A stretch of 64,000 bases of DNA from contig NZ_JCKI01000003.1 in assembly GCF_000708265.2 (NCBI RefSeq), positions 558,001 to 622,000 of the forward strand, in the 5' to 3' direction. The notes under the pieces were generated by a model. The model saw nothing but the letters and a program-made list of their open reading frames with translations. It did no database searches and was not told where the DNA came from. This stretch comes from Pedobacter sp. R20-19. Lineage in GTDB: Bacteria > Bacteroidota > Bacteroidia > Sphingobacteriales > Sphingobacteriaceae. This document shows positions 62,967 to 64,000 of this stretch, in pieces; the stretch's first letter is position 1; each line of letters opens with the position of its first letter. A program made the position numbers and the translations under genes.

Positions 62967-64000
62967 CTATCTTCCATCATCATGCATGGTATCGCTATAA
63001 GGATTTGCATGTGCATAATCTACTGCCGAAACCTTATAATCTGTCGGTGCAAAACTTTGCGAAGTGCTTAGCGCCATTCCCAATTCAAAACGGGTTGGAT
63101 ATGGAGTTTGCAATAAACTTCCGGCAGGAATATAAGGAAAACTTTCCAGGTAACTTTGCATTACACTTGAGCTTACGCGACGATTGATATAAGCCCTGCT
63201 TAACTGGTGAGGTTCACGCAAACCCGCAGCACCTAATAATTCAACCGCACTCGCCACCGTAAGGTTATGAAAATTTTTCACGCGAACCGTTTTATCCTCC
63301 ACAACCAAACCCTTCATCAAGCTCTGATCTTGTGTGGCTACCCCCGTAGGGCAAGTATTGCTGTTACATTCTAAAGCCTGAATGCAACCTAAAGCAAACA
63401 TCATCCCACGAGCTGCATTACATAAATCTGCACCTAAAGCAATATTCTTAACCAAATCAAATCCTGTTGCCACCTTACCAGAAGCAATAATTTTAATGTG
63501 TTTTTTAAGATCGAAACCATTTAACACATCATAAACAAAGGCAACACCTTCACGCAAAGGCATCCCAACTGAATTTGAAAATTCCTGAGGCGCTGCACCC
63601 GTTCCACCTTCTCCCCCATCAACAGTAATAAAATCAGGGTAAATACCCGTTTCAATCATGGCTTTACAAATGGCATAAAATTCACTTTTACGACCAATAC
63701 ATAGCTTGAAACCCACTGGTTTTCCACCTGATAAGTCTCTAAGTTTTTGCACAAAGTCCAATAAACCAGTTGGTGTATTAAAGGCAGAATGTGCTGGCGG
63801 CGACAATACATCTTTACCTTCTGGCACCAAACGAATGCGAGCAACTTCAGCCGTTACCTTTTTTGCAGGCAACATTCCACCATGACCAGGTTTAGCCCCT
63901 TGTGAAAGTTTAATTTCAATCATTTTAACCTGATCTGAATGCGCTCGTTCTGAATAGGCATCATAATTAAAAGTTCCGTCATCATTTCGGCAACCAAAAT
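62967..64000 (-). CDS. FMN-binding glutamate-synthase-like protein, 5' end outside window
   Basis: The reading frame is open through the right edge (upstream codons read FGCRNDDGTFNYDAYSERAH), so the internal Met at 63923 is not the true start. About 345 residues are seen. They contain the glutamate synthase FMN/iron-sulfur region: KPGHGGMLPAKKV, DFITVDGGEGGTGAAPQEFSNS in part, and the cysteine cluster in ALGCIQALECNSNTCPTGVATQ. It looks like the stand-alone, about 530-aa glutamate-synthase-like oxidoreductase with no amidotransferase domain in view. The substrate is uncertain. It converges with asnS. Confidence 0.92.
   Translation of the reverse strand, partial: FGCRNDDGTFNYDAYSERAHSDQVKMIEIKLSQGAKPGHGGMLPAKKVTAEVARIRLVPEGKDVLSPPAHSAFNTPTGLLDFVQKLRDLSGGKPVGFKLCIGRKSEFYAICKAMIETGIYPDFITVDGGEGGTGAAPQEFSNSVGMPLREGVAFVYDVLNGFDLKKHIKIIASGKVATGFDLVKNIALGADLCNAARGMMFALGCIQALECNSNTCPTGVATQDQSLMKGLVVEDKTVRVKNFHNLTVASAVELLGAAGLREPHQLSRAYINRRVSSSVMQSYLESFPYIPAGSLLQTPYPTRFELGMALSTSQSFAPTDYKVSAVDYAHANPYSDTMHDDGR

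Overview
The window is AT-rich Bacteroidota DNA, most likely from Pedobacter or a close relative in Sphingobacteriaceae. Several features point that way. Promoter-like boxes match TAnnTTTG, the -7 element of the Bacteroidota primary sigma factor. There are SusC/Oar-like and BtuB-like TonB-dependent receptors and a TonB protein with the N-terminal NYGAYELR motif. Glutamine synthetase is of type III. Dispersed palindromic repeats of the 'cgaaatgacg' type fill most gaps. I ran no database search; family names come from motifs and memory.

Layout. 1-9.7 kb: repeats, MsrA, a zinc alcohol dehydrogenase, a soluble PAS/GAF histidine kinase, a MocR-type regulator that lacks the PLP lysine, a divergent BtuB-like receptor, and an exported SDR. 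9.8-12.6 kb: a 25-codon ORF ending in Cys-Cys-Cys-Cys-Ala, followed by a phytanoyl-CoA-dioxygenase-like protein, a possible 50-aa protein, a CDP-alcohol phosphatidyltransferase-like protein and a GtrA-like membrane protein. I think this is the most interesting stretch. 12.6-16.7 kb: an exported metallo-beta-lactamase-fold hydrolase divergent from an HxlR regulator, then a short UvrA paralogue. 16.9-22.6 kb: SulP and NhaA transporters and an arsenic operon (arsR, a DUF6428-like gene, arsC, acr3). 22.7-25.7 kb: a quinone oxidoreductase-like gene and two SDRs, divergent from a second HxlR gene across a strong palindromic operator. 25.7-31.6 kb: a TPR lipoprotein kinase with its LuxR-type regulator, small secreted and membrane proteins, a MITE-like palindrome, and a frameshifted small gene.

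32.1-36 kb: tRNA-His, RNase HI, fructose bisphosphatase, a YfcE-like phosphodiesterase, a TrmN6-like methyltransferase and a VOC protein. 36.6-47.6 kb: purL, tonB, glnN, purM and an S1/P1 nuclease, separated by large repeat arrays. 48.3-56.6 kb: an Oar-like receptor, lpdA, an MBL hydrolase/GNAT pair, a small conserved protein and ferritin. 57.3-60.7 kb: a three-gene ATP-grasp/alpha-E/transglutaminase operon. 60.9-64 kb: asnS and the 3' part of a glutamate-synthase-like gene that runs off the window.

Most coding content is ordinary chromosomal housekeeping. The unusual signals are regulatory or structural: a cysteine-run leader ORF, nested HxlR palindromes over core promoter elements, a MocR without its Schiff-base lysine, heptamer repeats that begin exactly on stop codons, an octamer array that abuts a start codon, and very short predicted 5' leaders.
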